Positions 36,006 to 45,660 are shown, counted from the first letter of the stretch. The stretch is DNA of 64,000 bases from Candidatus Flexifilum affinis (GCA_016713325.1 JADJPJ010000006.1:372001-436000); one strand, 5' to 3'. Notes: a model not told the origin generated them from the sequence alone. Made by a program: numbers and translations.

Positions 36006-38579
36006 ATGAACACAACCTTTATCCCGCGCCTGATCTACAGGCACGTTCGGCGGCGCGCCTTGCAGAGCGCCCTCTTTGTCCTTGGCGTGGCACTGGGCGT
36101 GGCGGTAGTGGTGGCCATCGATCTGGCCAATCATTCGGCCAAACGCGCCTTCTCACTCAGCGCCGAGACGGTCACCGGCCGCGCCACCCACCAGATCATC
36201 GGAGGTCCGTCCGACCTGCCCTCGGAACTCTACACGCGTCTGAAAATTGACCTGAGACTGCGCGACGCCGCGCCCATCGTCGAAGGCTATGCCCAGGCGC
36301 TGGAACTCGGCCGGCGCGCCATGCGCATTCTCGGCGTAGACCCGCTCGCCGACGCCCCTTTCCGCTCTTACCTCAGCGATGTGGAAGTCGAAGGCGGCCC
36401 CCAGGAACAGCAGACCGCCATCAACGCCTTCATCGTGCAGCCCAAGAGCATCCTGATCAGCGCCGGAACGGCTCGCCAGTACGGCATCGTCATCGGCCAG
36501 GAAATCACGCTTCTACCCCCTGCGGGTGAGGTTCGGACGCGCGTGGTCGGGCTGCTCACCGCTGCTGACGACGGCAGCGCCGAAGCCCTCGACAACCTGA
36601 TCATCATGGATATTGCCAGCGCCCAGGAAATCGTCGGCAGTCCCGGCCAGATCAGCCGCATCGACCTGATCCTGCCGGAGGATTATGATCTGTCGGCGAT
36701 AGAAGCGCTCTTGCCCGTTGGCAGCGCCATCACCACGCCGCGCGCGCAGAGCAACGCCCTGGGCCAGATGACCGGCGCCTTCGAGTTCAACCTGCAAGCC
36801 CTCAGCCTGTTGGCGCTGGTCGTCGGCATGTTTCTCATTTACAACACGGTATCGTTCAGCGTCGTTCAGCGCCGCTCCGAGCTGGGAATCATGCGAGCGC
36901 TCGGCGCCATCGACACGCAGGTCTTCTGGCTCATCCTCGGCGAAGCCCTGCTGCTCGGCTTCATCGGCACGGTGTTCGGTCTGGCCCTGGGGATTCTGGC
37001 GGGCCGCGCCGCAGTCGGCGTCATTGCGCAGACGATCAGCGACCTGTACTTTGCAGTGGACGTCCAGAGCGTCTCGGTCGATTCTCTCACACTGCTCAAA
37101 GGGGTGGCCATCGGTATTGGCGCCAGCCTTCTCGCCGCTTTCATCCCGGCCTATGACGCGACGCGGACACCTCCTGCCGGTTCGCTGCGCCGTTCCCAGG
37201 TCGAAGAACGAACGCGCCGGCTGTTACTCCCCCTGACGGTCCTCGCGGCCGGCCTGATCGGCATCGGTCTGCTGCTCCTGCTGCTGCCGACGACCAGCCT
37301 CTTCATCAGCTTCGGCGCGCTGTTCTGCGTCGTCGTCGGAGGGGCGCTGCTGACGCCGGCCATGCTGGTCATGGCTACCCGGCTGTTTGCGCCCCTCCTC
37401 GGGGGGATCTTCGGCGTGGTGGGTCGCATGGCCTCTCGCGCCGTCTCGCGATCCCTGAGCCGCACATCGGTGGCCGTGGCCGCGCTGACGGTGGCGGTCA
37501 GCGTCATCGTCGGCGTCAGCCTGATGATCGACTCCTTCCGAGGCACCGTCGGCGAGTGGCTGGAGACCACCCTCGGCGCGGACATTTACATCGCTCCGCC
37601 GCAGGTCACTGCAGCCCGGCCGGAAGCCAACGTCGATCCCGAACTTGCCGAGCGCGTCGCACAGGTCGCTGGCATCGAACGGCTGGTGACCGGTCACAAC
37701 GTGAAGGCCATCGCGCCTGATTTCCCAGACCTGCCGCCGGTCAATCTGAACGTCGCCACCGGAGAAGTGGTCAGCGCGGAACGGCGGTTCGTCTGGCTGG
37801 CAGTACCCCGCGAGACGTACATGGATGCTCTTCGAGCCGGAAGCGTCATGGTCAGCGAACCGTTCGCCTTCCGGCGCGGCATCACGCCGGAATCGAGCAC
37901 CGTCCGGCTCATGACCGACCGCGGCATCCAGACCTTCACCGTCGCCGGCGTGTACTACGATTACACCACCGATCAGGGATCGGTCTTCATGGCCGACAAT
38001 GTCTATCGCCGCTTCTTCGACGATCCCTATATCACGACGATGGCCGTGTTCCTCGAACCAGGCGTCGACTCCGACCAGGTCATCATGGAGATCCGTGAGG
38101 CGCTGGCCGGCACGCAGATGATCGTGCAGAGCAACCAATCACTGCGCTCCAGCGTCTTCGTCGTCTTCGAGCGCACCTTTTCGATCACCGCCGCCCTGCG
38201 CCTGCTGGCCATCGTGGTGGCCTTTATCGGAATTCTGAGTGCCCTGCTCTCGCTGCAACTGGAACAGACACGTCAGTACGGGGTGATGCGCGCCATCGGC
38301 CTGACGCGCGGCCAGTTGTGGCGTTACACGCTCATCCAGACCGGGGTGATGGGCACGGTTGCAGGGATTCTCGCCCTACCCATAGGCGCGGCGCTGGCTT
38401 ACGTGCTGGTCTACATCATCAACGTGCGCTCGTTCGGCTGGACCATGCAGCTGGCGCTGACTCCGCGCGAATTCGCCCTGGCGCTGCTGGTCGCCCTGAC
38501 GGCAGCGCTGCTGGCCGGCGTGTATCCGGCCAGCGCGATCGCCCGCCTTCACCCGGTCCGCGCCCTGCGCGGGGAGTAG
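36006..38579 (+). CDS. ABC transporter permease with two FtsX domains
   Basis: This 857-aa permease has TM1 (FVLGVALGVAVVVAID), a large extracytoplasmic domain (about 40-255), three TMs with the FtsX signature (VQRRSELGIMRALGAI), a second TM-loop-TM unit (about 410-530), another outer domain, and the last three TMs with RQYGVMRAIGLTRGQLWRYT. It ends in VYPASAIARLHPVRALRG, a coupling-helix motif typical of the family. This fused two-halves form belongs to the MacB/LolC/DUF214-type exporters. The ATG at 36006 is preferred over a TTG at 35979 that lies in the hairpin. With the upstream ATPase it likely exports or extracts a lipid or peptide. Confidence 0.9.
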   Translation: MNTTFIPRLIYRHVRRRALQSALFVLGVALGVAVVVAIDLANHSAKRAFSLSAETVTGRATHQIIGGPSDLPSELYTRLKIDLRLRDAAPIVEGYAQALELGRRAMRILGVDPLADAPFRSYLSDVEVEGGPQEQQTAINAFIVQPKSILISAGTARQYGIVIGQEITLLPPAGEVRTRVVGLLTAADDGSAEALDNLIIMDIASAQEIVGSPGQISRIDLILPEDYDLSAIEALLPVGSAITTPRAQSNALGQMTGAFEFNLQALSLLALVVGMFLIYNTVSFSVVQRRSELGIMRALGAIDTQVFWLILGEALLLGFIGTVFGLALGILAGRAAVGVIAQTISDLYFAVDVQSVSVDSLTLLKGVAIGIGASLLAAFIPAYDATRTPPAGSLRRSQVEERTRRLLLPLTVLAAGLIGIGLLLLLLPTTSLFISFGALFCVVVGGALLTPAMLVMATRLFAPLLGGIFGVVGRMASRAVSRSLSRTSVAVAALTVAVSVIVGVSLMIDSFRGTVGEWLETTLGADIYIAPPQVTAARPEANVDPELAERVAQVAGIERLVTGHNVKAIAPDFPDLPPVNLNVATGEVVSAERRFVWLAVPRETYMDALRAGSVMVSEPFAFRRGITPESSTVRLMTDRGIQTFTVAGVYYDYTTDQGSVFMADNVYRRFFDDPYITTMAVFLEPGVDSDQVIMEIREALAGTQMIVQSNQSLRSSVFVVFERTFSITAALRLLAIVVAFIGILSALLSLQLEQTRQYGVMRAIGLTRGQLWRYTLIQTGVMGTVAGILALPIGAALAYVLVYIINVRSFGWTMQLALTPREFALALLVALTAALLAGVYPASAIARLHPVRALRGE

Positions 38580-38605
38580 CTTATCTCCAGACACCACAAA
38601 CGATG

Positions 38606-38635
38606 AGGGACGAGACTGTTTCCAATCTCGTCCCT
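38606..38635 (+). terminator. Terminator after the FtsX permease
   Basis: AGGGACGAGA (38606-38615) pairs with TCTCGTCCCT (38626-38635) around a 10-base loop, 26 bp after the stop. A run of nine or more G (around 38647-38655) follows, then a weaker hairpin before the convergent oxidoreductase stop. Confidence 0.65.
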
Positions 38636-38723
38636 TATCGCGGGGAGGGGGGGGGTCGTTCTCTCTTCGGGCGAGACGAGGTGCGAAGAAGAGGGAGGGG
38701 AAAAGGCGAGAATCACTTATTCC

Positions 38724-40442
38724 TTAGAGCAGGGGCGGCCGCGGCGTCAGCGTGAAGGTGCCGCTAACCGTCGTGCGCACCGAGTGCAGACCGGTTGCGC
38801 CGCTCGGCCGCGTGCCGGCGACGGCCTCCATCTGCATGGCGCCATCGCCCTCCACGCAGCGCACCTCGAAAGTGTGGTCGCCTTCGACGAACGGCCAGTC
38901 GTAACGCCACAGATTCCAGGTACGGTCGCTCACCGCGCTGCGGATCTGGGCTCCTACCCAATCACCGCCATCGATACGCACCTCGACCTTAGCGATGCCC
39001 CGGTCACCCGCCCAGGCAATCCCACCAATGGGGATGAGCGTGCTGCCTTCGGCATTGGCGAAGGCGTTTTCGGTTGCAACCGTGTCGATGACCGACGTCG
39101 ACATCACCGAAGCGACCTTGTCCCACCCGCGCCGCACCCAGTAGCCATCCTGGTCGCCCTCCAGGAACTCGATGCGGGTGATCCACTTGGGCTGCTTCAT
39201 GCCGTAGAGATTGGGAATGTGAATGCGCAAGGGGAAGCCATGTCGACTGGTGAGCGGCTTATCTTCCCAGGCGTAGCAGAGCATCACCCGCTCATCGTTT
39301 TCGATCACGTCGAGCGCGACCGTCTCGTCGAAATCGTCCCCGCCCCAGATGCGCAGATGGGTGGCGCGTTCCGGCACCTCGACGGTGGCCAGCACGTCCT
39401 TCATGCGCGCCCCCGTCCACTTAATCGTGCTGATCAGGTCACCGGCGACCCGGTTTGAGATGCACGACATCGTGATGTAGTCGCTCACTGGCTCGAAGTT
39501 GTTGCGAATGTCGTCCAGCGTCATCTCGGCAATTGGACCCTCTTCGCCGGGAATGGCCGACTCAAACTGAAGGGTGTAGCCCTCTTCCGGAATGTCCAGA
39601 CCGTTTGGATCGGAGCGAATGTCGATGCGGTAGTGCTCGGCCAGCGGCGTTATCTCGCTGCGCGTCCCCGGCGCGGGCACGACCGGATCGGCGGCATTGG
39701 GCAGCGGTTCCGCTGTGACTTCCGGGCCAACACTGTCAACGGACGCCGCCTGCAACTGCGCCACGCTTTGTTCTTCGGCTATCCTGCGGCTAAGCAGCGA
39801 TCCCAAGCCGGCGCCGATGACCGTGATCGTGGCCGTCGCCGCCCCAACCTGAACAAGGAAGGAACGCCGGTCGATTGCGTAGGCATTGGTCGTGGGCTGC
39901 GCCGCGCTGGACCGAACCGGCACGGGAAGTGGCGCCGACAGGCGCTGATAGGCCCAGCCAACACCCAGCCCCCAGATGGCGAACAGCGCACCGATCCAGA
40001 TCACAGCCATCAGCGGATCGGCTGCCGCGCTGAGATTGACCGAAAGTGTGAACAGGAGGAAGGGCAGCGCGGCCAGCACGCCAAGGACCAACCCTGGAAC
40101 CGCGCCCGTCGAGGTCGCCCGCAGTCGGTTCATCAGCAGGAAGAAGAACAACCCGGCGATGGCCCCGATCGCGACCACGATCAAGATGCCCATCAGGTTT
40201 TCCGCAGTCTTGGCCGTATCCGACGAATTGCCAATCTGAACGGCCGCCACGACTTCCTCGATCGTACTGCGACCGATGGTCAGTAGCGGCGTCGGCAGGT
40301 TTCGCGCCAGCCAATCGAAGAGATCGAACGGAACAAAAGGCAGCGCTGCCGCCTGGAACCCGAGATACGAGATGGCAATGAGGGGTATAGACAGGACGCC
40401 GCCGATCAGCGCACCCCACCCCCAACCTGGCTTGCTATTCAA
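38724..40442 (-). CDS. Membrane-anchored molybdopterin-dependent oxidoreductase (SUOX family)
   Basis: The 572-aa protein is a fusion. Residues 1-165 form four TM helices. A twin-Arg-like motif (DRRSFLVQVG, Arg192-193) precedes a fifth hydrophobic stretch. From about 250 there is an Oxidored_molyb domain with the Mo-ligating Cys327 in YITMSCISNRVAGDL, and from about 460 a Mo-co dimerisation-like domain. It resembles the actinobacterial/Chloroflexi relatives of sulfite oxidase and YedY/MsrP, in which the catalytic part faces outside. The substrate is unknown (sulfite or methionine sulfoxide are options). No cytochrome or haem partner is adjacent. Confidence 0.88.
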   Translation of the reverse strand: MNSKPGWGWGALIGGVLSIPLIAISYLGFQAAALPFVPFDLFDWLARNLPTPLLTIGRSTIEEVVAAVQIGNSSDTAKTAENLMGILIVVAIGAIAGLFFFLLMNRLRATSTGAVPGLVLGVLAALPFLLFTLSVNLSAAADPLMAVIWIGALFAIWGLGVGWAYQRLSAPLPVPVRSSAAQPTTNAYAIDRRSFLVQVGAATATITVIGAGLGSLLSRRIAEEQSVAQLQAASVDSVGPEVTAEPLPNAADPVVPAPGTRSEITPLAEHYRIDIRSDPNGLDIPEEGYTLQFESAIPGEEGPIAEMTLDDIRNNFEPVSDYITMSCISNRVAGDLISTIKWTGARMKDVLATVEVPERATHLRIWGGDDFDETVALDVIENDERVMLCYAWEDKPLTSRHGFPLRIHIPNLYGMKQPKWITRIEFLEGDQDGYWVRRGWDKVASVMSTSVIDTVATENAFANAEGSTLIPIGGIAWAGDRGIAKVEVRIDGGDWVGAQIRSAVSDRTWNLWRYDWPFVEGDHTFEVRCVEGDGAMQMEAVAGTRPSGATGLHSVRTTVSGTFTLTPRPPLL

Positions 40443-40615
40443 TGGTGCCTCCTTCTATAACGGCGAGTCGCCGTGTACGTGCCAACACATATTGTTTCTC
40501 ATTGTCTCCATAATCCTTGCGTATGCATTAACTCAAGGTGAACGTTGGCATTTTCCGGCATGCCCGCGTAGAATCCCGCGCATGGTTCCTGATCTCTTGC
40601 TGAGAAAACAATCTC

Positions 40616-41686
40616 ATGTTTATTGTCGATGCCCATCAAGATATCGCCTACAATGCGCTCAACTTTGGCCGGGACTACCGGCACAGCGTGGGTGAAACGC
40701 GAGCGCGCGAGCAAAACAGCACTCACCCGAACGGAATCGCCACCCTCGGCCTGCCCGATGCGCTGCTCGGCCGCGTCGCATTGACGTTCGCCACCGTTTT
40801 CACTGAACCTGCCACCGCTCCGTCCATCCTGAATACGACCAGCCCGCGCTATAAGACGCCACAGGAAGCTTACCGTCAGGCACTGAACCAGATCGACCAC
40901 TATCATCGACTGGCTGACGCGGAAGATACGATCCGCCTCGTCCGCACGCAGTCCGAGCTGGATGCAGTTCTCGCCTCCTGGGAGCCGGACAAACCGGCAA
41001 AAGATCGGCGCATGGGTTTCGTGCTTCTGATGGAAAACGGCGACCCTATTCTGGAGCCCCGCCAGTTTGAAGAGTGGTACGAACGCGGCATTCGCATCGT
41101 CGGACCGGCGTGGGCAGCCACGCGCTACTGCGGCGGCACGGGCCAACCGGGGGGCCTGACGACTGAAGGGCGCAAGCTGCTCGACGTCCTGGCCGATTTC
41201 AACGTCATCCTCGACGTATCGCACATGGCCGAGCAGGCGTTCTTCGATTCGATAGAGCAGTACACCGGCACCGTCATCGCCAGCCACAGCAACCCCCGCC
41301 GCTTCCGCAACTCCGATCGTCACCTCAGTGACGAAATGATCCTGCGGCTGGCGGAGCGCGACGGCGTGATGGGCATCGTCATGTTCAACCGCTTCCTCAG
41401 CGACACCTGGCAGAAGAGCGATCGGCGAAGCGACCTGCCTCTGACCGTTGTATTGGATGCGATGGACTATATCTGCCAGCTCACCGGCAGCGCTCGTCAC
41501 GTCGGCATCGGCACCGACTTTGATGGCGGTTTCGGCATGGAGAGCATCCCTGACGGTTTGGAGTCAGTCGCCAGTCTCTGGGAGATTGGCGAAGGACTGC
41601 GCAAGCGGGGCTACAGCGAAACGGACATCGAGGGCATTCTGAGCGGTAACTTCCTGCGCAAACTTCGCGAGACACTGCCGGCATGA
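40616..41686 (+). CDS. Membrane dipeptidase (renal dipeptidase, M19)
   Basis: The 356-aa amidohydrolase-fold enzyme hydrolyses dipeptides, including D-containing ones. Zinc ligands are visible: His7 and Asp9 (VDAHQDI), the Glu in LLMENGDP, the His in VILDVSHMAEQ and the His in VIASHSNPR. The C-terminal GIGTDFDGGFG is the family signature. There is no signal peptide, so it is probably cytoplasmic. It overlaps the next membrane protein gene by 4 bp, suggesting a functional pair. Confidence 0.9.
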   Translation: MFIVDAHQDIAYNALNFGRDYRHSVGETRAREQNSTHPNGIATLGLPDALLGRVALTFATVFTEPATAPSILNTTSPRYKTPQEAYRQALNQIDHYHRLADAEDTIRLVRTQSELDAVLASWEPDKPAKDRRMGFVLLMENGDPILEPRQFEEWYERGIRIVGPAWAATRYCGGTGQPGGLTTEGRKLLDVLADFNVILDVSHMAEQAFFDSIEQYTGTVIASHSNPRRFRNSDRHLSDEMILRLAERDGVMGIVMFNRFLSDTWQKSDRRSDLPLTVVLDAMDYICQLTGSARHVGIGTDFDGGFGMESIPDGLESVASLWEIGEGLRKRGYSETDIEGILSGNFLRKLRETLPA

Positions 41687-42129
41687 TTGGACCTGCGCAG
41701 TTCGGGATCGTGATCACGGCGCTGGGCGCGGTGCTGATGCTGATGGGGTTATTTCCAGGTGTGACGGGGCTAACCCCCGGGCAAGGCATCGGCATCGTCC
41801 AGTTCGTCGCGCTGATCCTCGGGTCCTGGCTTCTCAACCTGGGGGCGCTCCTGTACGCGAAGTACACGCTCTACCCGCGGCAGGATGCCAATCTCACGCA
41901 GCAGATCTGCGCCCGCGTCGCGCTGACCGGACTGGTGCTGGCTGCCTTCACCGGGCTGGCCGACTACCTCGGCTTCGGCTCACATGTCGTTAGCCTAGGC
42001 AGCCCGGAAGTCTTCTTTGGTCCCATTCAGGCCGGTGCGGTGCTCGCTTTCCTGCTCATTGCTGCGCTTGGCGTCCTCTTCTACGCTGTGGCGGGTGCTC
42101 CTCCCGGCGGCGATAACTACAAAACCTGA
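41683..42129 (+). CDS. Small four-TM membrane protein
   Basis: The 148-aa protein has four hydrophobic helices (about 5-25, 36-60, 75-93 and 118-140) with short loops such as YAKYTLYPRQDANLTQQ. Family not recognised. The ATG overlaps the stop of the M19 dipeptidase (ATGA), so it is translated with it. The second loop between TM3 and TM4 contains DYLGFGSHVVSLGSPE. No function can be given. Confidence 0.78.
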   Translation: MIGPAQFGIVITALGAVLMLMGLFPGVTGLTPGQGIGIVQFVALILGSWLLNLGALLYAKYTLYPRQDANLTQQICARVALTGLVLAAFTGLADYLGFGSHVVSLGSPEVFFGPIQAGAVLAFLLIAALGVLFYAVAGAPPGGDNYKT

Positions 42130-42232
42130 GAGAAATTCTTTCACCGTTTTGTTATCACCCTTGGCGTATTTTGCGCTAGAATGAAATCGAATATCTATTG
42201 CATCCTCTCTCTGCGTTTAGGAGGCAGTCTGA

Positions 42233-43855
42233 ATGCGTAAAGTACTTTCCTTCTTGCTGGTGGCGGTGCTGCTGCTGACTGCAGTCGCGCCGACGCTGGC
42301 GCAAGATCGTCCTACTGTCGGCGAACTGCTTTCGAGCGGCGATCTCGGCAGCTTCTCGACTCTGCTGGCGGCCGTCGAAGCTGCTGGACTGGGCGACACT
42401 CTGGCGGGCGAAGGCCCGTTCACCATTCTCGCGCCGACCGATGAAGCCTTTGCGGCCTCACTCGAAGCGATGGGAATGTCCCCGGCTGAAGCATTGGCCA
42501 ACCTGGACATGCTCCAGGGCGTCCTGCTCTATCACGTTATCCCCGGCCAGTATTTCTTCCGTAACCTGACCTCCGGCCCCACGCTCGAGACGGCGCAGGG
42601 CGAGTCGGTCACCTTCGATCTGACCGCCGGTGCGTTCACCGTCAACGGCGTCGCTATCTCCAACCCCGACAACCTGGTTGCCAACGGCATCGTTCACGTG
42701 ATCGATGGCGTTCTGCTTCCGCCGTCGATGGCCGCTGAAGCCACCCCGGAAGCCACCGAGGCTCCGGCCGAAGCAACTGCTGAGGCCACCGAGGTTGCTG
42801 CCGCTCCGGCGCGTCCGTCGATCGCCGAACTCGGGTCGGCGGGCGAGATTGAAAGCGTCACCACCCTCCTGGCCGCCGCCGAGGCTGCCGGCCTGACCGA
42901 GAACCTGATGAGCGATGGACCCTTCACCCTCTTCGCGCCCACCGACGACGCCTTCGCGGCGCTGCTCGACGAAGCCGATCTGTCCGCTGAGGACGTCCTG
43001 GCGCAACCCAATCTTCTGCGCGACATCCTGCGCTACCATATCGTACCGGGCCAGTATTTCTTCCGCAATCTGACCTCTGACCCGACCCTGGCGACTGCAC
43101 TCGAAGGCCAGTCGGTCAACGTCGTCCAGCAGGGCAACAGCTTCACGGTCAACGACGCCAACATCACCGATGTCGACAACGTGGCCAGCAACGGCGTCGT
43201 CTTCGTCATCGACAGCGTCCTGCTGACCGATGCTCAGGCCGCGGCCCTGGCCCCGACAGGTGCACACCTCCGCGTCGCGCATTTCGCGCCGGATGCCCGT
43301 GCGGTCGACGTCTATGTCAACGGAGATCTCAAGCTCGAAGGGGTCACCTTCGCCGCAATCAGCGCCTGGATGGACGTGCGTCCTGGCAGCTATAGCTTTG
43401 AAGTTGTCCCCACCGGCACCGAGCCGACGGGCACGGGCGTTTCCGCTGATGTGGCAGAAGGTGACTGGATTACTGTGGCCGCGAGCGGCACGTTGGCGCG
43501 CGAATCGGTCAAGATCAATGTCCTGCGTGAAGACTTCAGCACGCTGGCCGAGAACCGGGTCCGCCTGAGCTTCTTCCATGGCATCGAAAACGCGGGCGCC
43601 GTCGACATCTACGTCAACGGGGCACTGCTCGTCGGCGCGCTCGGCTATCCGGGCGATTTCGGCGACAACGACGGCTTCGACATCCGCGAGGTTGGCGCCG
43701 GCACGTATGACGTCCAGGTTCGCCTGGCTGGTTCGGACGCCGTCGTCATCGACCTGCCGGGTTCGACCTTCCAGCCGGGCCAGAACTACCTGCTGGCCGC
43801 GGTCGGCACGCCGGGTCTGCCCAGCCTTGCTGGTGCGGCAACGCCCGTCCAGTAA
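42233..43855 (+). CDS. Secreted protein with two FAS1 domains and a DUF4397 domain
   Basis: The 540-aa protein has a signal peptide (VLSFLLVAVLLLTAVAPTLAQ). A first fasciclin domain (about 28-160) shows GPFTILAPTDEAFAA and LLYHVIPGQYFFRNL. A linker rich in PEATEAPAEATAEATE joins a second fasciclin domain (about 190-330) with near-identical motifs. The last part (about 345-535) is DUF4397-like: HLRVAHFAPDARAVDVYVNG and FFHGIENAGAVDIYVNG. FAS1 domains mediate cell-surface adhesion and the whole is extracellular. Two FAS1 copies that are so alike suggest internal duplication. A strong AGGAGG precedes the ATG, and a textbook terminator follows. Confidence 0.92.
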   Translation: MRKVLSFLLVAVLLLTAVAPTLAQDRPTVGELLSSGDLGSFSTLLAAVEAAGLGDTLAGEGPFTILAPTDEAFAASLEAMGMSPAEALANLDMLQGVLLYHVIPGQYFFRNLTSGPTLETAQGESVTFDLTAGAFTVNGVAISNPDNLVANGIVHVIDGVLLPPSMAAEATPEATEAPAEATAEATEVAAAPARPSIAELGSAGEIESVTTLLAAAEAAGLTENLMSDGPFTLFAPTDDAFAALLDEADLSAEDVLAQPNLLRDILRYHIVPGQYFFRNLTSDPTLATALEGQSVNVVQQGNSFTVNDANITDVDNVASNGVVFVIDSVLLTDAQAAALAPTGAHLRVAHFAPDARAVDVYVNGDLKLEGVTFAAISAWMDVRPGSYSFEVVPTGTEPTGTGVSADVAEGDWITVAASGTLARESVKINVLREDFSTLAENRVRLSFFHGIENAGAVDIYVNGALLVGALGYPGDFGDNDGFDIREVGAGTYDVQVRLAGSDAVVIDLPGSTFQPGQNYLLAAVGTPGLPSLAGAATPVQ

Positions 43856-43900
43856 CCTGCCGTTTGCCGCCTTCCTTATCGCGGCGGTTCGCAGAAATGA

Positions 43901-43933
43901 AAACCCCCGGCTCGTACGAGCCGGGGGTTTTTT
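43901..43933 (+). terminator. Strong intrinsic terminator of the FAS1 gene
   Basis: A perfect 14-bp stem (43901-43914 with 43917-43930) is followed by a T6 tract (43928-43933). Confidence 0.9.
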
Positions 43934-43978
43934 GTTGGCGGTAGTAGCTGTCCGTCTGGCGAACGCGCAGAATGTCAC

Positions 43979-44212
43979 CCGACGTAGGGTTCGGTCAATA
44001 ACTGACGATATCAGGTTGAGTCCCCGCATAGACCCTCACCCCCGGCCCCTCTCCCGTGGCCACGGGAGAGGGGTGGCTCGCATCGGCCGGCGCCTTGCCT
44101 GGACTCACTCCGGCGGTTCTCCCCCTCTCCCGCTTCAGCGGGAGAGGGGGTTGGGGGGTGAGGGTCTCTCGGCGCTACGCCCTGATCGGACCTTCACACA
44201 ACCCTACGTCGG
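43979..44212. repeat. Nested inverted-repeat element, MITE-like, 234 bp
   Basis: The outer arms CCGACGTAGGGTT (43979-43991) and AACCCTACGTCGG (44200-44212) are perfect inverted repeats. Inside them a second pair (44030-44043 with 44154-44167) encloses two G+C hairpins: a 28-bp perfect palindrome at 44046-44073, and a 13-bp stem with a 4-base loop at 44121-44150. There is no ORF and no clear target-site duplication. CCCTCTCCC-type repeats of this kind are common dispersed elements in bacterial genomes. Copy number is not testable here. Confidence 0.75.
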
Positions 44213-44259
44213 TCAACAAGAAGCGCGTTCCTTCCTGTCATTCTCGGACTGTCCCTGTA

Positions 44260-45660
44260 CTAGGCTTCTTCCTTCGCCGGGGTGCCGGCTGACGTATCCG
44301 CCGGCTCGTCCGAAGATTCCACAGTGACCGGCGCCTGCTGCTGCGTCGGTGGGGCAGGCGGCATAGCCTCCGTCGCCGGAGCATGATCAGACGTGTCTTC
44401 GACCGGAGGCGGCACGGGCTTGAAGACCAATTGGGCGAAAACCCGGGTCAGTTCTACCTCCATACGCCGCTCAAATGCCTTCCGTGACTCATCATGTCGC
44501 TGGCCATAGAACGAATAACCGAACTGCTCGGTCGCCTCCGTCGCGGACGCATAAGTTGGCAGCGCAATCCACGTGTCGAACAGGTCCCAGCCACGTGGTC
44601 CACAGCGCCAGAGTTCGAACACCATTCGCGCCAGATCACGTTCACCTTTGAAGCGTATATCGAGAGCAATCGGCAGAATGGCACTCCGGCGATCGCTGTG
44701 CTTCAGAATGTCCTTGATGAGCGCTCGGGCGATAGGACGTACTGTCCGCACCGCCGCCTTTTCGTTCAGTTTCCGCCGGCGCGCCACCCGGTCAAGTCTG
44801 CGAACAATGCTCTGTGGCGCGGTGTGGTGCGTCCGACTGATACGCCCATACTGGTCGTAGCGGCCAGAGCGCATGCCGACGATGCGCCAGCCATCGAACT
44901 TGCCGCCGCCCGCCCCGACCACAATCTTACGGGCAAGAATCGTTCCCGGAACGCATGGCAGCGGAAGGCTGTCGCTTTGCGTGTGCTGCTGCCAGAGATA
45001 GCGCCGCCCCTCCGTCGTATTGGGGTCGATAACCATTGGCGACGGGTACATTGGCTGCCATACGCCGAACGGCTGTGGCCTGGAGGAAACCTGACGGACG
45101 ATGACCCAGATCACCCACAGGAGCAGCAAACACAATCCACCGATCCCGACCGCCAACGCCACCTGCGCTGGATCGTTCAGGTCGAGGTTGATCGAGAATG
45201 GCAGATTGAAAATGCCAGGTTGTGCTGGCGCCGGCACTTCGCCGGGCGTCCCTTGCCCCGGCGCCGGCACGCTGACGGTGATTGACGTGACCGTGCCGCG
45301 ACCGTCCAGCGTCAGCGCGTCCAGACCGACCGTGATGAAGAGCGCCGCCCGCGTTCCGGCTGGCAGACTCTCCACGGGCGCTTCCAGCACCACCGGCTGC
45401 CGCGTCTGAGGTTCGAGCGGCATGAGCGGTGCCGAGCCTAGCTCCACGCCGCGGCCATCAAACAGCCGGACAGTCGTCGCCGCCGTAGCGACACTGCCTT
45501 GATTCCAGACATCAAGTTCCACAATGATGCTGCGCCCGTCTGGCGCCACCCGGCTGCTCGGGCTTTGAATGAGCAGTGTGTCCGCCTGCGCGAAAACCCC
45601 CAGAGCCGTCAAGGAACTCCAGACCAAGGTGAGGATCATCATCCAACGGGTACGAGTCAT
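44260..45660 (-). CDS. Secreted/membrane protein with CARDB-like domain and cytoplasmic tail
   Basis: From the ATG at 45660 the protein is 466 aa. An N-terminal signal (MMILTLVWSSLTALGVFAQ) is followed by a beta-sandwich-like segment (IVELDVWNQGSVATAATTVRLFDG), similar to CARDB/BACON-type domains. One strong TM helix at about residues 178-200 follows, then a basic domain (KFDGWRIVGMRSGRYDQYG) and a Pro/Ala/Thr-rich tail. Family not recognised for the second half. A promoter is visible upstream. A longer ORF start (45750) is not preferred because it would put 30 residues before the signal peptide. Confidence 0.75.
   Translation of the reverse strand: MTRTRWMMILTLVWSSLTALGVFAQADTLLIQSPSSRVAPDGRSIIVELDVWNQGSVATAATTVRLFDGRGVELGSAPLMPLEPQTRQPVVLEAPVESLPAGTRAALFITVGLDALTLDGRGTVTSITVSVPAPGQGTPGEVPAPAQPGIFNLPFSINLDLNDPAQVALAVGIGGLCLLLLWVIWVIVRQVSSRPQPFGVWQPMYPSPMVIDPNTTEGRRYLWQQHTQSDSLPLPCVPGTILARKIVVGAGGGKFDGWRIVGMRSGRYDQYGRISRTHHTAPQSIVRRLDRVARRRKLNEKAAVRTVRPIARALIKDILKHSDRRSAILPIALDIRFKGERDLARMVFELWRCGPRGWDLFDTWIALPTYASATEATEQFGYSFYGQRHDESRKAFERRMEVELTRVFAQLVFKPVPPPVEDTSDHAPATEAMPPAPPTQQQAPVTVESSDEPADTSAGTPAKEEA

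Noticed and set aside
38641..38710. G-rich run as a G-quadruplex or gene
   Set aside because: A single long G run and Arg-like purine stretch between convergent stops; no four-tract layout and no reading frame.
42458..44029. 523-codon minus-strand frame
   Set aside because: It covers the FAS1 gene on the other strand and includes its terminator; no recognisable domain.
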